Assembly (NCBI GenBank): GCA_017308235.1
Contig: JAFKFL010000011.1
Location: forward strand, 186,001-250,000
Length of the DNA: 64,000 bases
Origin: Alphaproteobacteria bacterium
GTDB lineage: Bacteria; Pseudomonadota; Alphaproteobacteria; Reyranellales; Reyranellaceae
Direction: 5' to 3'
The notes beneath the pieces are model-generated. The model did not search any database. It had not been told where the DNA came from and worked only from the letters and a program-made list of their open reading frames with translations. Of this stretch, positions 33,826 through 43,764 are shown piece by piece. Position numbers and translations under genes: made by a program. Position 1 is the first letter of the stretch. Each line of letters begins with the position of its first letter.

Positions 33826-35568
33826 ATGAATCCCTACCGTCATTTCATCGGCGAGGTCGAAAGCGCTCTCAGGGCGATGCAGGCAGCGGACGAGTTGCCA
33901 CAGCCGCTGGACTTCTCCGCCATCACCGCCGAGCCGCCGCGCGATCCGGCACATGGCGATATTGCGACCAATGCCGCCATGGTGCTGGCCAAGGCGGCGC
34001 GTAAGAAGCCGCGCGACATTGCCGAGGCGTTGCTTGCTCGATTGAAGGCCAATCCCGACGTGGTCGAGGGTGCCGTGGCCGGGCCGGGCTTCATCAACTT
34101 GAAGCTGCGCGACGGCTTTTGGCGCGAACGGCTGCGCGACTGCCTGAAAGCGGGGCTGGCCTACGGCGATTCGCAAATGGGCGCCGGGCAGAAGGTGAAT
34201 GTCGAATACGTCTCGGCCAATCCCACCGGTCCTCTGACCGTCGCGCATGCCCGAGGCGCGGTGGTGGGCGATGCACTCGCCAACCTGCTGCTGAAGGCCG
34301 GCTACGACGTCACCAAGGAATACTACATCAACGACGCGGGCGCTCAGGTCGATACCCTCGGCCGTTCAACCTACCTGCGTTACAAGGAAGCCTTAGGCGA
34401 AAAGATCGGCGATATCCCGGAAGGTTTTTACCCCGGCGAGTATCTTAAGGAGGTCGGAGCAGCGATTGCCACGCGCGATGGCGCGCGCTGGATCGACAAG
34501 CCCGAGGCCGATTGGCTGCCAGAGATGCGCAGCTTCGCAATCGACATCTTGATGGCCGGCATCAAGGCCGATCTCGAAACGCTGGGCGTCAAGATCGACG
34601 TCTATTCGTCCGAGCGCGCCCTCGTGGAGGGCGGTGCTGTCGATCGCGCGTTTGACGAACTGACGCGGCAGGGGCTGATCTATCAGGGAAGGCTCGAGCC
34701 GCCGAAAGGGAAGAAGCCTGACGACTGGGAGGATCGGGAGCAGACGCTGTTCCGGGCCACCAAGTTCGGCGATGAAGTCGATCGGCCGCTCAAGAAGTCG
34801 GACGGCGGCTGGACCTACTTCGCCAACGATATCGCCTACCACCACGACAAGTTCCGCCGCGGCTTTGCCGACATGATCGACATCTGGGGCGCCGATCACG
34901 GCGGATATGTGAAGCGGTTGCGCGCCGCGGTAAGTGCCACCACCGGCGGCAAGGGCCAACTCGACATCAAGCTTTGCCAGCTCGTGCGCGTGATGAAGAA
35001 CGGTGAACTGGTCCGCATGTCCAAGCGTGCCGGCACCTTCGAGACCCTGCGCGATCTCCTGGACGAGGTCGGACCCGACGTCGTGCGGTTCACCATGTTG
35101 ACCCGCAAGAACGACGCGCCGTTCGACTTCGACCTGGTCAAGGCCACGGAGCAGTCGCGGGACAATCCTGTCTGGTACGTCCAGTACGGCCATGCCCGCA
35201 CCCGCTCGGTCATGCGGCAGGCGAATGCCGCGGGGATCTCGGCGGAGGGGCTAGAGAGCGCTGTCCTCGACCGGTTGGACGATGCCGGCGAACTAGCGCT
35301 CGTCCGCTTGATCGCCCAGTGGCCGCGGCAGGTCGAGGCCGCTGCGACGGCCCACGAGCCGCACCGGATCGCATTCTACCTTTATGACCTCGCCGCAGCC
35401 TTCCATGCCCACTGGAATCGCGGCCGGGACGAGCCGTCGCTGCGCTTTGTGGTCGAAGGCGACCCCGAACTCAGTCGGGCCCGTCTCGCCTTGGTACAGG
35501 CCGTGGGATTTGTGATAGGATCCGGCTTAAAGGTCTTCGGCGTCACACCCGTCGAAGAAATGAGATAA
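33826..35568 (+). CDS. argS: Arginyl-tRNA synthetase
   Basis: A 580-residue class I synthetase that charges tRNA-Arg. The N-terminal additional domain comes first (about 1-110). It is followed by [20 protein letters not shown], where the HIGH motif reads T138-V139-A140-H141, and later by the KMSKS-type [13 protein letters not shown]. The C-terminal anticodon domain is all-helical and ends in [15 protein letters not shown]. The first HIGH His is Thr, an unusual substitution. GTG 33790 is also in frame, but the canonical N-terminus fits ATG 33826. It opens the housekeeping block. Confidence 0.95.
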   Translation: MNPYRHFIGEVESALRAMQAADELPQPLDFSAITAEPPRDPAHGDIATNAAMVLAKAARKKPRDIAEALLARLKANPDVVEGAVAGPGFINLKLRDGFWRERLRDCLKAGLAYGDSQMGAGQKVNVEYVSANPTGPLTVAHARGAVVGDALANLLLKAGYDVTKEYYINDAGAQVDTLGRSTYLRYKEALGEKIGDIPEGFYPGEYLKEVGAAIATRDGARWIDKPEADWLPEMRSFAIDILMAGIKADLETLGVKIDVYSSERALVEGGAVDRAFDELTRQGLIYQGRLEPPKGKKPDDWEDREQTLFRATKFGDEVDRPLKKSDGGWTYFANDIAYHHDKFRRGFADMIDIWGADHGGYVKRLRAAVSATTGGKGQLDIKLCQLVRVMKNGELVRMSKRAGTFETLRDLLDEVGPDVVRFTMLTRKNDAPFDFDLVKATEQSRDNPVWYVQYGHARTRSVMRQANAAGISAEGLESAVLDRLDDAGELALVRLIAQWPRQVEAAATAHEPHRIAFYLYDLAAAFHAHWNRGRDEPSLRFVVEGDPELSRARLALVQAVGFVIGSGLKVFGVTPVEEMR

Positions 35569-35572
35569 CGAA

Positions 35573-36517
35573 ATGCACATTCGCCGGCCCCCCTCCGGCG
35601 ACGGACCACGGATTTACCGACCGAATGAGTCGGTTGCGGTACGGTTGGAGCCACCGGCCCGCCCCGTCGCCTACGAACCCGAATCAATCCCGCCACCGCC
35701 GCGGGATTCGCTTCTTGCGCGCGTCAATCGCCGCCGCAGCCAGATCCTGACGCTGATGGTCTCGACAGCGGCCATCGCGAGCTTCGGATCGGTCGTCTGG
35801 TGGGCGCACAATCAGGATGTCCGCGCTGGCGGAAAGGGCCTCGAGCCGCTCGTCATCCAGGCGCCTGACACGCCCTCCCGGGTGAAGCCCGAGAATGCTG
35901 GCGGCTACGTGCCGCCGGATCAGGACAAGGAAGTTTATAACCGCATTGCGCCCAACGCGGTTCCTGTCCAGCCCGAAAAACTCCTGCCCGGTCCCACAAC
36001 GCCCCAATTGCCGGCGAACGGCCAGGTGCCATTGTCGACCAAACCGATCAATGGTGACGGTAAGGGCGGCCCTGCGTCGACGACCTCCACGACGCCCGCG
36101 ACGGGAATCAACCCGGCGCCGGCAAGCGGCTCGACGCCGCCTCCCGCCGCTTCGACCCCGCCGTTGCCGGCCAATCAGCCGACCGTCACCCAGGCACCGA
36201 CGACCACCCCGACCGAGACCGGTCCCAGCATCGCGAGCCTGATCGAGAATATGTCGGGCCCCACCGGCGGTTGGCGCATTCAGATCGCATCGGTGAAAAC
36301 CGAGGATATTGCCAAATCGACCTGGGCGCGCCTGCAGGCGGCGCATGGTGACGTGCTGGCGAACCTGCGCATGCAGCCCACCCGAGTGGACCTCGGCGAC
36401 AAGGGTGTCTGGTATCGCGTTCAAGCCGGCCCGCTCGATGAGAAGCAGGCGCAGAGCGTGTGCAGTTCGCTGCGTAGCCGACGCACCGACTGCGTCGTCA
36501 TTCCGCCAGCGCGCTAG
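35573..36517 (+). CDS. SPOR-domain cell-envelope protein
   Basis: A 314-residue bitopic protein. About 57 cytoplasmic, Pro-rich residues precede a single membrane span (ILTLMVSTAAIASFGSVVWW). A long Pro/Thr-rich periplasmic linker follows, then a SPOR domain at the C-terminus (WRIQIASVKTEDIAKSTWAR, then WYRVQAGPLDEKQAQSVC). SPOR domains bind denuded glycan at the septum. It starts 5 bp after argS and precedes nagZ, the usual alphaproteobacterial order; a role in division or peptidoglycan turnover is likely. Confidence 0.92.
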   Translation: MHIRRPPSGDGPRIYRPNESVAVRLEPPARPVAYEPESIPPPPRDSLLARVNRRRSQILTLMVSTAAIASFGSVVWWAHNQDVRAGGKGLEPLVIQAPDTPSRVKPENAGGYVPPDQDKEVYNRIAPNAVPVQPEKLLPGPTTPQLPANGQVPLSTKPINGDGKGGPASTTSTTPATGINPAPASGSTPPPAASTPPLPANQPTVTQAPTTTPTETGPSIASLIENMSGPTGGWRIQIASVKTEDIAKSTWARLQAAHGDVLANLRMQPTRVDLGDKGVWYRVQAGPLDEKQAQSVCSSLRSRRTDCVVIPPAR

Positions 36518-36565
36518 GCCCATGATCTTCCGGACCGCGCGCTTCCAGCGCGTTCTTACGCATGG

Positions 36566-36582
36566 GCGCACTGAAAGTGCGC
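36566..36582 (+). promoter_or_regulatory. Hairpin immediately upstream of nagZ start
   Basis: GCGCACT-GAA-AGTGCGC is a perfect 7-bp stem with a 3-nt loop, ending seven bases before the nagZ ATG. No Shine-Dalgarno sequence is visible, and the hairpin occupies the space where it would be. It may limit nagZ translation or mark an RNA processing site. Confidence 0.35.
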
Positions 36583-36589
36583 GACTCCC

Positions 36590-37618
36590 ATGACTCCCCG
36601 ATCCGTCATTCTCGGCTGCAGCGGGATCCGACTCACCGATGATGAGCGCGCGTTTTTCCGCGACGCTGATCCCCTGGGCTTCATCCTGTTTGCGCGCAAC
36701 ATCGAGACACCGGAGCAGGCGCGGCAGCTAACGGATGATTTGCGGAGCTCTGTGGGCCGCGCCGAGGCGCCGGTCCTGATTGACCAGGAAGGTGGGCGAG
36801 TCGCGCGCCTCAAGCCTCCACACTGGCGCAAGGCGCCGCCGGCGCGCCTTTTAGGCGAGCTATACGAACGCGACCCGGAGCGCGGTCTGGAGGCGACGCG
36901 CCTCAATTCGCGGCTGCTGGCGGCCGACGTCGCTTCGATCGGCTGCGATGTCGACTGCCTGCCGGTGCTCGATATCGCCTTTCCCGAAACCCATGCCGTG
37001 ATCGGCGATCGCGCCTACACAGCCGTCCCTGAGTCAGTCGCCGCGCTGGGCCGTGCCGCGGCCGAAGGATTGCTGGCCGAAGGCGTCATGCCGGTCATCA
37101 AGCACATTCCCGGGCATGGCCGGGCGACGGTCGATTCGCACCATTCATTGCCCCGCGTGGATGCGTCGCGGGAAGTGCTCGAACGCGCCGATTTTCTGCC
37201 GTTCAAGCTTCTGTCCGATCTGCCTTGGGCGATGACCGCCCACGTGCTCTACAGCGCAATCGATGCCGTTGCGGCGTTGACGATTTCAGCACGTGGTGTG
37301 CAAGAAATTGTCCGGGGCTACATCGGCTTCGATGGCTTCCTGCTGTCGGATGACCTCTCGATGCAGGCGCTGGGCGGAGGACTTGGAGAACGGGCGGCCC
37401 GTGCACTCGAGGCCGGATGCGATATCGCACTGCACTGCAACGGCCAGAGCAAGGAGATGCAGGCGGTCGTGGCAGTCGTAGGATCCATGAGCTCGGCGGC
37501 CTCGAGGCGGTTCGAGGCGGGACGGCACTACCTGGCCCGCCATCGCGCGCCGCTTGGTACGACGGACCTTGCCGACGCCCGAAAGAACCTGTCTTCGCTT
37601 TTGCCGGAATGGGGATAA
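36590..37618 (+). CDS. nagZ: Beta-N-acetylhexosaminidase
   Basis: A 342-residue glycoside hydrolase family 3 enzyme that removes GlcNAc from anhydro-muropeptides in the cytoplasm. DQEGGRVARL (about 64) is the family start motif, and KHIPGHGRATVDSHHSLP (about 167-184) contains the catalytic His-Asp dyad of NagZ. LLSDDLSMQAL holds the Asp nucleophile. It lies between the SPOR protein and scpA. In many bacteria it influences beta-lactamase induction, but no ampR or ampC is visible here. Confidence 0.95.
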   Translation: MTPRSVILGCSGIRLTDDERAFFRDADPLGFILFARNIETPEQARQLTDDLRSSVGRAEAPVLIDQEGGRVARLKPPHWRKAPPARLLGELYERDPERGLEATRLNSRLLAADVASIGCDVDCLPVLDIAFPETHAVIGDRAYTAVPESVAALGRAAAEGLLAEGVMPVIKHIPGHGRATVDSHHSLPRVDASREVLERADFLPFKLLSDLPWAMTAHVLYSAIDAVAALTISARGVQEIVRGYIGFDGFLLSDDLSMQALGGGLGERAARALEAGCDIALHCNGQSKEMQAVVAVVGSMSSAASRRFEAGRHYLARHRAPLGTTDLADARKNLSSLLPEWG

Positions 37619-37672
37619 GGCCAGTCAAATCCAGTGGCGGTGCAGGCTGCGGCTGGATTAAACCGGGACGGC

Positions 37673-38491
37673 ATGAACGAACCCAACAGCTCTGCCGCTG
37701 CGGACGGCTTTACCGCCGCGGGACCGGATGTGATCGCGCCGGGTGAGGGCGAACTGATCGTCAACCTCGAGGGCTTCGAGGGACCGCTTGATCTGCTGCT
37801 GACGCTGGCGCGCGACCAGAAGGTCGACCTGCGCCGCATTTCCATGGTGGCCCTGGTCGATCAGTACCTGGCCCACGTGGCGCAGGCGCGACGGTTGCGT
37901 CTGGAGCTCGCTGCCGATTACCTCGTGATGGCGGCGTGGCTCGCCTACCTGAAGTCACGCCTGCTGCTGCCCGAACCGCCGGCTGGAGAAGAGCCGTCGG
38001 GCCAGGAGATGGCCGACGCGCTGCAATGGCAGTTGCGGCGTCTGGAAGCGATGCAGGAGGCGGGCGTGCGCCTGATGGCGCGGCCTCAGCTCGGCAAAGA
38101 CATCTTCTCGCGCGGCCAGCCTGAAGGCGTGGTCGTTGTCCGTCGCGCGGTCTGGGATGTGAAGCTCTACGACCTGCTGTCGGCCTACGGCACCCAGGTG
38201 CGACCCAAGGACGCCGATACCTACCAGATCGCGCCGATGCAGTTCTTCTCGGTGGAGGAGGCAGCGGAGCGTCTGGGCCGGATGCTGGGCATCGCCATCG
38301 ATTGGCAGGCTCTGGAGGCCTTCCTGCCGGCCGGCCTCACCGATCCGGCACGCCGGCGGTCGGCGCTCGCCTCGACCTTCGTTGCCGGCCTCCAGCTCGC
38401 CAAGGACGGCCAAGTCGAACTCCGCCAGACCGAGCGGTTTGGTCCCATTCAATTGCGCAAGCGCAGCGACCGTGGTGACGGCCATGTCTGA
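37673..38491 (+). CDS. scpA: Segregation and condensation protein A
   Basis: A 272-residue kleisin that bridges the two heads of the SMC dimer in chromosome condensation. The signature VNLEGFEGPLDLLLTLARDQKVDL (split across about residues 28-51) is clear. It is followed by YLVMAAWLAYLKSRLLLP and a C-terminal winged-helix region ending with VELRQTERFGPIQL. ATG 37673 is used; GTG 37634 is in frame but adds 13 non-conserved residues. scpB overlaps its end by 8 bp. Confidence 0.95.
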   Translation: MNEPNSSAAADGFTAAGPDVIAPGEGELIVNLEGFEGPLDLLLTLARDQKVDLRRISMVALVDQYLAHVAQARRLRLELAADYLVMAAWLAYLKSRLLLPEPPAGEEPSGQEMADALQWQLRRLEAMQEAGVRLMARPQLGKDIFSRGQPEGVVVVRRAVWDVKLYDLLSAYGTQVRPKDADTYQIAPMQFFSVEEAAERLGRMLGIAIDWQALEAFLPAGLTDPARRRSALASTFVAGLQLAKDGQVELRQTERFGPIQLRKRSDRGDGHV

Positions 38492-39167
38492 GCACGAAGT
38501 TTCAAACGCGACCGACGCCGATATCACCGATGTCGTCTCGGCCGACCATGCCCAGCATCTTCGCCTTCTGGAGGCGCTAGTCTTTGCAGGCACGCAGGCC
38601 CTGGACGAGAAGGAATTGGCCGAGCGTTTGCCCAATGACGCCGATGTGCCGCGCCTCCTCAGCGATCTCGCCGATCTTTACGCCTCGCGCGGCGTCAACC
38701 TGGTGAAAGTTGCTGGAGGCTATGCCTTTCGCACCGCTCCAGATCTCTCCGAGAAGCTCAAGATCGAACGGCCGGTGACGCGCAAACTGTCGCGGGCTTC
38801 GGTCGAGACGTTGGCCATCATCGCCTATCACCAGCCGGTCACGCGCACCGAGATCGAGCAGGTTCGCGGCGTGGGCTTGAGCAAGGGTACGCTCGATCTC
38901 CTGTTCGAGCAGAACTGGATCCGGCCGATGGGCCGCCGGCGCGCGCCGGGCAAGCCGGTGACCTGGGGCACGACCGATTTCTTCCTCGAGCATTTCGGAT
39001 TGGCCAGCCTCGATGACCTCCCAGGGCACGAGGAAATGAAGGCTGCCGGCCTCTTGGACCCGCGCGCCCAGCCCCCCATATTCCGGCCGGACGAGCCCGA
39101 TCTGCCGCTGGAGCCGACCGAGGACGAGGCCGAGGAGCCGCTGGCGGCGGAGCAGCAGGGAAGTTGA
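38484..39167 (+). CDS. scpB: Segregation and condensation protein B
   Basis: A 227-residue ScpB, the kite partner of ScpA in the SMC complex. The core winged-helix segments are LLEALVFAGTQALDEKELAE, then LSRASVETLAIIAYHQPVTR and EIEQVRGVGLSKGTLDLLFE. A Glu/Pro-rich acidic tail follows (about 195-227). The start overlaps the scpA stop, indicating translational coupling. tatA follows after 128 bp. Confidence 0.95.
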   Translation: MSEHEVSNATDADITDVVSADHAQHLRLLEALVFAGTQALDEKELAERLPNDADVPRLLSDLADLYASRGVNLVKVAGGYAFRTAPDLSEKLKIERPVTRKLSRASVETLAIIAYHQPVTRTEIEQVRGVGLSKGTLDLLFEQNWIRPMGRRRAPGKPVTWGTTDFFLEHFGLASLDDLPGHEEMKAAGLLDPRAQPPIFRPDEPDLPLEPTEDEAEEPLAAEQQGS

Positions 39168-39295
39168 GACGGCCGCCGCCCAAAGGGTGGATTGCCGGGC
39201 CGCAATACGGCCATATTAGACCTGTTGCCGGGGCTTCCGCGCGGGTGCGATAATCACTCGCGAGCGATCACAAACAATTCTGGGAGTTTTTTCAC

Positions 39296-39553
39296 ATGGG
39301 TAGCTTCAGCATCTGGCACTGGATGATCGTGCTGGCCGTTGTGCTGCTGCTGTTTGGCGGTCGCGGCAAGGTCTCGCAGTTGATGGGCGACTTCGGCAAG
39401 GGTCTCCAGGCTTTCAAGAAGGGTGTCGGCGGTCAGGAGGAAGCTCCGCCGACGGCCTCCAACCAGCCGGGCGATACGGCCAAGCCGATTTCGGCCCAGA
39501 CGACGACCTCGCCGCCGAATCAGGCCCATCAAAACACCGCCGCCAAGGTCTGA
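39296..39553 (+). CDS. tatA: Twin-arginine translocase subunit TatA
   Basis: An 85-residue protein with one N-terminal membrane span ([20 protein letters not shown]), the conserved FG hinge, and the amphipathic helix [17 protein letters not shown] polar tail rich in Thr, Pro and Gln follows. It forms the pore component that moves folded proteins across the inner membrane. tatB and tatC follow in the same direction. The 128-bp gap before it may hold its own promoter, though I see no clear boxes. Confidence 0.95.
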   Translation: MGSFSIWHWMIVLAVVLLLFGGRGKVSQLMGDFGKGLQAFKKGVGGQEEAPPTASNQPGDTAKPISAQTTTSPPNQAHQNTAAKV

Positions 39554-39582
39554 CGGCGTAAGCGCGGCCACGGCCTCTCTCC

Positions 39583-40113
39583 ATGTTCGGCATCGACAGT
39601 CCTGAGCTGCTGGTCATCGTGATCGTGGCGCTGGTCGTGATCGGCCCTAAGGAGCTGCCGGGCCTGTTGCGCACCTGGGGCAAGTGGATGGCCCAGATGC
39701 GCGGCATGGCGGCGGAATTCCGCGGCCATGTCGACGAGATGGTGCGCCAGTCGGAACTGGACGAGGTCAAGAAACAACTCGAATCGGCGCAGGGTGGTCT
39801 CGACCTGAAGTCACTCGATCCCACCAAGCAGATCCGCAGCGCCATCGAGGAAGGCATGGCCGAGGGCGAGAAGGCGATGGCCGAAGCCAAGGCGACATTG
39901 GACAATCCTATGGCCGAGCCGGAGTCGGCGCCTCAGGTTGCAGCCGAGCCCCAACCGCAGATCGAAGCGCCGACAGCGTCGGAAGCAACGTCTGCGTTGG
40001 TCGAAGCGGCGCCTGCGCCGGCCGAAACGACGTCGGCGTCGGTCGAAGCAGAGACCGCCGCTCCCGAAACCAAGCCGGTCGAGGAACGACCCGCCAAGGC
40101 AGCGGCCGAATAG
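39583..40113 (+). CDS. tatB: Twin-arginine translocase subunit TatB
   Basis: A 176-residue TatB. The N-terminal span and FG-type hinge (DSPELLVIVIVALVVIGPKE, then LPGLLRTWGKW) are typical, with Glu8 in the membrane segment. A charged amphipathic helix follows (FRGHVDEMVRQSELDEVKKQ). The C-terminal 75 residues are an Ala/Glu/Pro/Thr repeat-like tail (AETTSASVEAETAAPETKP) that is probably disordered. With TatC it forms the receptor for twin-arginine signal peptides. Confidence 0.94.
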   Translation: MFGIDSPELLVIVIVALVVIGPKELPGLLRTWGKWMAQMRGMAAEFRGHVDEMVRQSELDEVKKQLESAQGGLDLKSLDPTKQIRSAIEEGMAEGEKAMAEAKATLDNPMAEPESAPQVAAEPQPQIEAPTASEATSALVEAAPAPAETTSASVEAETAAPETKPVEERPAKAAAE

Positions 40114-40181
40114 GCCAAATAGCGCTTTGAACTGCAGCCCAAAGGGCGGCATAACGCGCCACCTACTTTGACCGCTTCACC

Positions 40182-40970
40182 TTGACCCAGGCGCACGACG
40201 GACCCGAAGACGACAAGCCGATGCCGCTGCTCGATCATCTGATCGAGCTGCGCAAGCGCTTGATCTACGCGCTGATCTGCTTCTTCGCCGTCTTCTTCGT
40301 CACGTTCTATTTCGCCAAGCCAATCTTCGAGTTCCTGATCGAGCCGGCCAAGCATCAGGGCTACCGGCTTATCGTGCTCGATATTTTCGAGTTCTTCTTC
40401 GTCACAGTGAAGCTCTCGGGGTTCGTGGCCCTGATCGTGGGCTTTCCCCTGATCGCCAGCCAGATCTGGCTGTTCATGGCGCCGGGGCTCTACCGGCACG
40501 AGAAGCGTGCCTTCCTGCCGTTCCTGATCGCGACGCCGTTCATGTTCTATGCCGGCTGCGCGATCATGTATTACGTCGTGCTGCCGTACGTGATCGACTT
40601 CATGCTCACCCGTTACGCGCCGCCGGACATCGAAAAGACCTTGCGCTCGTCCGATTACCTGCAGCGCATCCTGCAACTCGTGTTCGCCTTCGGTTTCGCG
40701 TTCGAAATGCCGGTGCTGCTGACATTGCTGATGCGAGTCGGCATCCTGAGCAGCGCCACCCTCCGGGCCAAGCGGCGCTACGCCATTGTCGGCTGCTTCA
40801 TCGTGGCCGCGGTCCTCGCGCCTCCCGACGTCGTCAGTCAGCTTGCGCTGGCAGCGCCCTTGCTCGCCTTCTACGAGATCAGCATCGTGATCGGCGGCTG
40901 GATCGAGAAGAAGCGCGATGAAGAGGACAAGAAGGCCGAGCAGGAGCAGGAAGCGGCGACAGGTAGCTGA
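40182..40970 (+). CDS. tatC: Twin-arginine translocase subunit TatC
   Basis: A 262-residue TatC with six membrane spans. The N-terminal PMPLLDHLIELRKRLIYALI is the conserved receptor segment. FMAPGLYRHEKRAFLPFL and RAKRRYAIVGCFIVAAVLAPPDVVSQ are family blocks. The start is uncertain: TTG 40182 gives 13 residues before the conserved segment, while ATG 40221 would begin within it; neither has a strong ribosome site. The C-terminal tail is Glu/Lys-rich. serS starts 4 bp after the stop. Confidence 0.95.
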   Translation: MTQAHDGPEDDKPMPLLDHLIELRKRLIYALICFFAVFFVTFYFAKPIFEFLIEPAKHQGYRLIVLDIFEFFFVTVKLSGFVALIVGFPLIASQIWLFMAPGLYRHEKRAFLPFLIATPFMFYAGCAIMYYVVLPYVIDFMLTRYAPPDIEKTLRSSDYLQRILQLVFAFGFAFEMPVLLTLLMRVGILSSATLRAKRRYAIVGCFIVAAVLAPPDVVSQLALAAPLLAFYEISIVIGGWIEKKRDEEDKKAEQEQEAATGS

Positions 40971-40973
40971 GTC

Positions 40974-42260
40974 ATGCACGACATACGCTTCATCCGGGAG
41001 AATCCCGCGGCCTTTGACGCCGGCCTGAAGAAGAGGAACCTGCCGCCCCTGTCGGCCGAACTCTTGGAGGTCGACAAGCGTCGGCGGGCCGCCATTTCCG
41101 AGAGCGAGGCCGCGCAAGCCAAGCGCAAGGCGCTCAGCCGGCAGATCGGCATCGCCAAGGGTAAAGGCGAGCCGGCCGAGGCGCTGATGGCGGAAGTTGC
41201 GTCGCTCGAGGAGTCGCTGAAGAAGGGCGAGGCGGAGGCGGCTACGCTCGACGCCGAGTTGACGCACCGGCTCGAGGTGCTGCCGAATCTGCCGTTCGAC
41301 GACGTGCCCGATGGTACGGACGAGACGGGTAACGTCGAGATCCGGCGCGTCGGCAGCCAGCGCAATTTCGGCTTTACGCCCAAGGATCATGTGGTGCTGG
41401 GCGAGGCGACGGGCGAGATGGATTTCGCGGCCGCCGGCAAGATGTCAGGCGCCCGCTTTGTGGTACTGAAAAAGCATCTCGCGCGACTCGAGCGCGCGAT
41501 CGCACAGTTCATGCTCGACCTTCATACCAGCGAGGAGGGCGGCTACACCGAAGTCAATCCGCCGCTCCTGGTGCATGACAATGCTGTCTACGGCGTTGGT
41601 CAGCTGCCCAAGTTCGCCGAGGACATGTTTCACACTGACAACGGATTCTGGTTGATCCCGACTGCCGAGGTTCCGCTTACCAACCTGGTGAACGATACTC
41701 TGCTCGACGAGAAGGAACTGCCGCTCCGCTTCACGGCTTGGACTCCGTGTTTTCGTTCCGAGGCGGGCTCTGCGGGCAAGGACACGCGCGGCATGATCCG
41801 CCAGCACCAATTCCCCAAGGTCGAGCTGGTTTCGATCATCACTCCCGAGCAGTCGGACGCCGAGCATCAGCGCATGACGGCACGTGCCGAGGAAGTGCTG
41901 AAGCGCCTCGGCTTGCCGTACCGTACGGTCGTGCTGTGCGGCGGCGACATGGGTTTCGGCTCACGCAAGACTTTCGACATCGAGGTCTGGCTGCCGGGTC
42001 AAGGTGCCTATCGTGAGATCTCGAGCTGCTCGAACATGGGCGACTTCCAGGCCCGCCGCATGAATGCGCGCTATCGGCCCAAGGAAGGCAAAGGCACACG
42101 CTTCGTGCATACGTTGAACGGCTCGGGCCTTGCGGTCGGACGTACGCTCATCGCCGTGTTGGAAAACTATCAGAACGAGGACGGTTCGGTGACGATCCCC
42201 GAGGCGCTGCGTCCCTACATGGGCGGCCTTACGGCGATCCCCGCGCCTGCTGCAAAGTGA
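40974..42260 (+). CDS. serS: Seryl-tRNA synthetase
   Basis: A 428-residue class II synthetase. The N-terminal coiled-coil arm spans about residues 28-105 ([40 protein letters not shown]). Motif 2 ([20 protein letters not shown]) and motif 3 ([19 protein letters not shown]) are intact. It lies directly after tatC and its stop overlaps the surE start, as is usual in alphaproteobacteria. Confidence 0.97.
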   Translation: MHDIRFIRENPAAFDAGLKKRNLPPLSAELLEVDKRRRAAISESEAAQAKRKALSRQIGIAKGKGEPAEALMAEVASLEESLKKGEAEAATLDAELTHRLEVLPNLPFDDVPDGTDETGNVEIRRVGSQRNFGFTPKDHVVLGEATGEMDFAAAGKMSGARFVVLKKHLARLERAIAQFMLDLHTSEEGGYTEVNPPLLVHDNAVYGVGQLPKFAEDMFHTDNGFWLIPTAEVPLTNLVNDTLLDEKELPLRFTAWTPCFRSEAGSAGKDTRGMIRQHQFPKVELVSIITPEQSDAEHQRMTARAEEVLKRLGLPYRTVVLCGGDMGFGSRKTFDIEVWLPGQGAYREISSCSNMGDFQARRMNARYRPKEGKGTRFVHTLNGSGLAVGRTLIAVLENYQNEDGSVTIPEALRPYMGGLTAIPAPAAK

Positions 42261-43039
42261 CGCCGGCCGAGCTTGCCAAGGCGAGGATCCTCGTCACCAA
42301 CGACGACGGCATCCATGCGCCAGGTCTGGACGCGCTGGCCGAGATCGCGAGCGAGCTCTCGAGCGACGTCTGGGTCGTAGCGCCCGAATTCAATCAAAGC
42401 GGCGCCGGCCATTCGCTCTCCATTACGAAGCCGATCCGCGCGCGGCAGGTCAACGAGACCAAGTTCGCGATCGAAGGCACTCCGACCGACTGCGTGCTGT
42501 TCGCGGTCAAGCATCTTCTGAAGGACCGCAAGCCAGCGGTCGTCTTCTCGGGCGTCAACCGCGGCACCAATCTTGCGGACGACGTGACCTACTCGGGCAC
42601 CATCGCCGGCGCCATGGAGGGCTGCCTGCTCGGCCTTCCCTCGATTGCCTTCAGCCAAGCCTTCACCCATCCGCATCCCGTGAAATGGGGTACCGCCACG
42701 CACTATGGCGCTGATGTAGCGAGGCGCGCGCTGGCGGCAGGTTGGCCGCGCAATGTGTTCGTGAATGTGAACTTCCCCGATGTCGTGGCGGCATCGGTGA
42801 AGGGCATTAAGGTGACGCGGCAGGGCGTCCGTGCCTTCGGCAGCTCCATCGTCGAGCGCATCGATCCCCGCGGCGGCGCCTATTACTGGAACGCCTACAA
42901 ACCGGGCGAGCACGAGGTCGACGAGGAGGGCGATGTGTCTGCCATCCGCGAAGGCTATGTTTCGGTGACGCCGCTCCATCTCGACCTCACGCATGAGGCC
43001 ACACGCCGCAAGCTCGCGGCCGAGTTCGAGAAAGCCTGA
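42257..43039 (+). CDS. surE: 5'/3'-nucleotidase SurE
   Basis: A 260-residue metal-dependent nucleoside monophosphate phosphatase. [17 protein letters not shown] (NDD metal site, about residues 11-27) and [20 protein letters not shown] are the two signature blocks. GTG 42257 overlaps the serS stop (GTGA). pcm follows after 15 bp; surE-pcm-nlpD is a widespread conserved string linked to stationary-phase repair. Confidence 0.96.
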   Translation: MTPAELAKARILVTNDDGIHAPGLDALAEIASELSSDVWVVAPEFNQSGAGHSLSITKPIRARQVNETKFAIEGTPTDCVLFAVKHLLKDRKPAVVFSGVNRGTNLADDVTYSGTIAGAMEGCLLGLPSIAFSQAFTHPHPVKWGTATHYGADVARRALAAGWPRNVFVNVNFPDVVAASVKGIKVTRQGVRAFGSSIVERIDPRGGAYYWNAYKPGEHEVDEEGDVSAIREGYVSVTPLHLDLTHEATRRKLAAEFEKA

Positions 43040-43054
43040 TCGGGGCGCGGTACG

Positions 43055-43702
43055 ATGAACGTCCCCGCCATGCAACGCCTGATCGCCGAGCTGCGGCAGT
43101 CAGGCATCTCGGATGAGAACGTGCTGGCTGCTGTTGCTGCCGTTGATCGCGAGCGCTTCGTGTCGCCGCCGTTCGCCGAGCGTGCCTGGGAGAACACGGC
43201 GCTCCCAATCGCCTTCGGCCAGACCATCAGCCAGCCGCTGGTTGTGGCGGCCATGACCGAAGCGCTGCGCGTCGGCCCGCGCATGAAGGTGCTCGAGATC
43301 GGCACAGGCTCGGGTTACCAGGCCGCCGTACTGGCCAAGCTCGCGCGCCGCGTCTACTCGATCGAGCGTTTCAAGCCTTTGTCGAAGGAGGCTGAGCGGC
43401 TGCTGATCAGTCTCGGCATCTACAACGTCGTCTGCGATGTGGATGATGGCAGCAAGGGCTGGCCGGGGCAGGCGCCGTTCGACCGGATCATCGTGACGGC
43501 CGCGGCCGAGGAGCGGCCGCAGGCATTGATCGACCAGCTCGGCATCGGCGGCATCCTGATCGTTCCCGTCGGTCGCGACCCCACTGCGCAAGTCGTGGAG
43601 CGCATCGTGAAAAACGAGAGCGGGTTGCAGCGCGACACGTTGATGCCAGTACGTTTCGTGCCGCTGGTGAGCGGCCCGTTGCCCGTCCTGGGCCAGGGCT
43701 AA
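43055..43702 (+). CDS. pcm: Protein-L-isoaspartate O-methyltransferase
   Basis: A 215-residue SAM-dependent methyltransferase that starts repair of isoaspartyl residues. ENTALPIAFGQTISQPLVVA is the substrate-site block, and VLEIGTGSGYQAAVLAKLA is SAM motif I. FDRIIVTAAAEERP is motif II. It is placed between surE and the NlpD-like gene, as expected. Confidence 0.96.
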   Translation: MNVPAMQRLIAELRQSGISDENVLAAVAAVDRERFVSPPFAERAWENTALPIAFGQTISQPLVVAAMTEALRVGPRMKVLEIGTGSGYQAAVLAKLARRVYSIERFKPLSKEAERLLISLGIYNVVCDVDDGSKGWPGQAPFDRIIVTAAAEERPQALIDQLGIGGILIVPVGRDPTAQVVERIVKNESGLQRDTLMPVRFVPLVSGPLPVLGQG

Positions 43703-43764
43703 AGCGGGGGAAAAGCCGCATCCGCCTGATTCCCGCCGGAATCGCAATGCAGTAGAATAGGCTC

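Noticed and set aside
35935..36174. Gly/Val-rich minus-strand frame within the SPOR gene
   Set aside because: It mirrors the Pro/Thr-rich linker of the SPOR protein and has no independent support.
39900..40100. Repeat-like tail of tatB considered as a DNA repeat array
   Set aside because: The similarity is in Ala/Glu/Thr-rich coding sequence with irregular units, not a regular DNA repeat.
39933..41390. 485-codon open frame on the minus strand across tatB-tatC-serS
   Set aside because: It spans three well-supported genes on the other strand and encodes no recognisable domain; a by-product of high GC.
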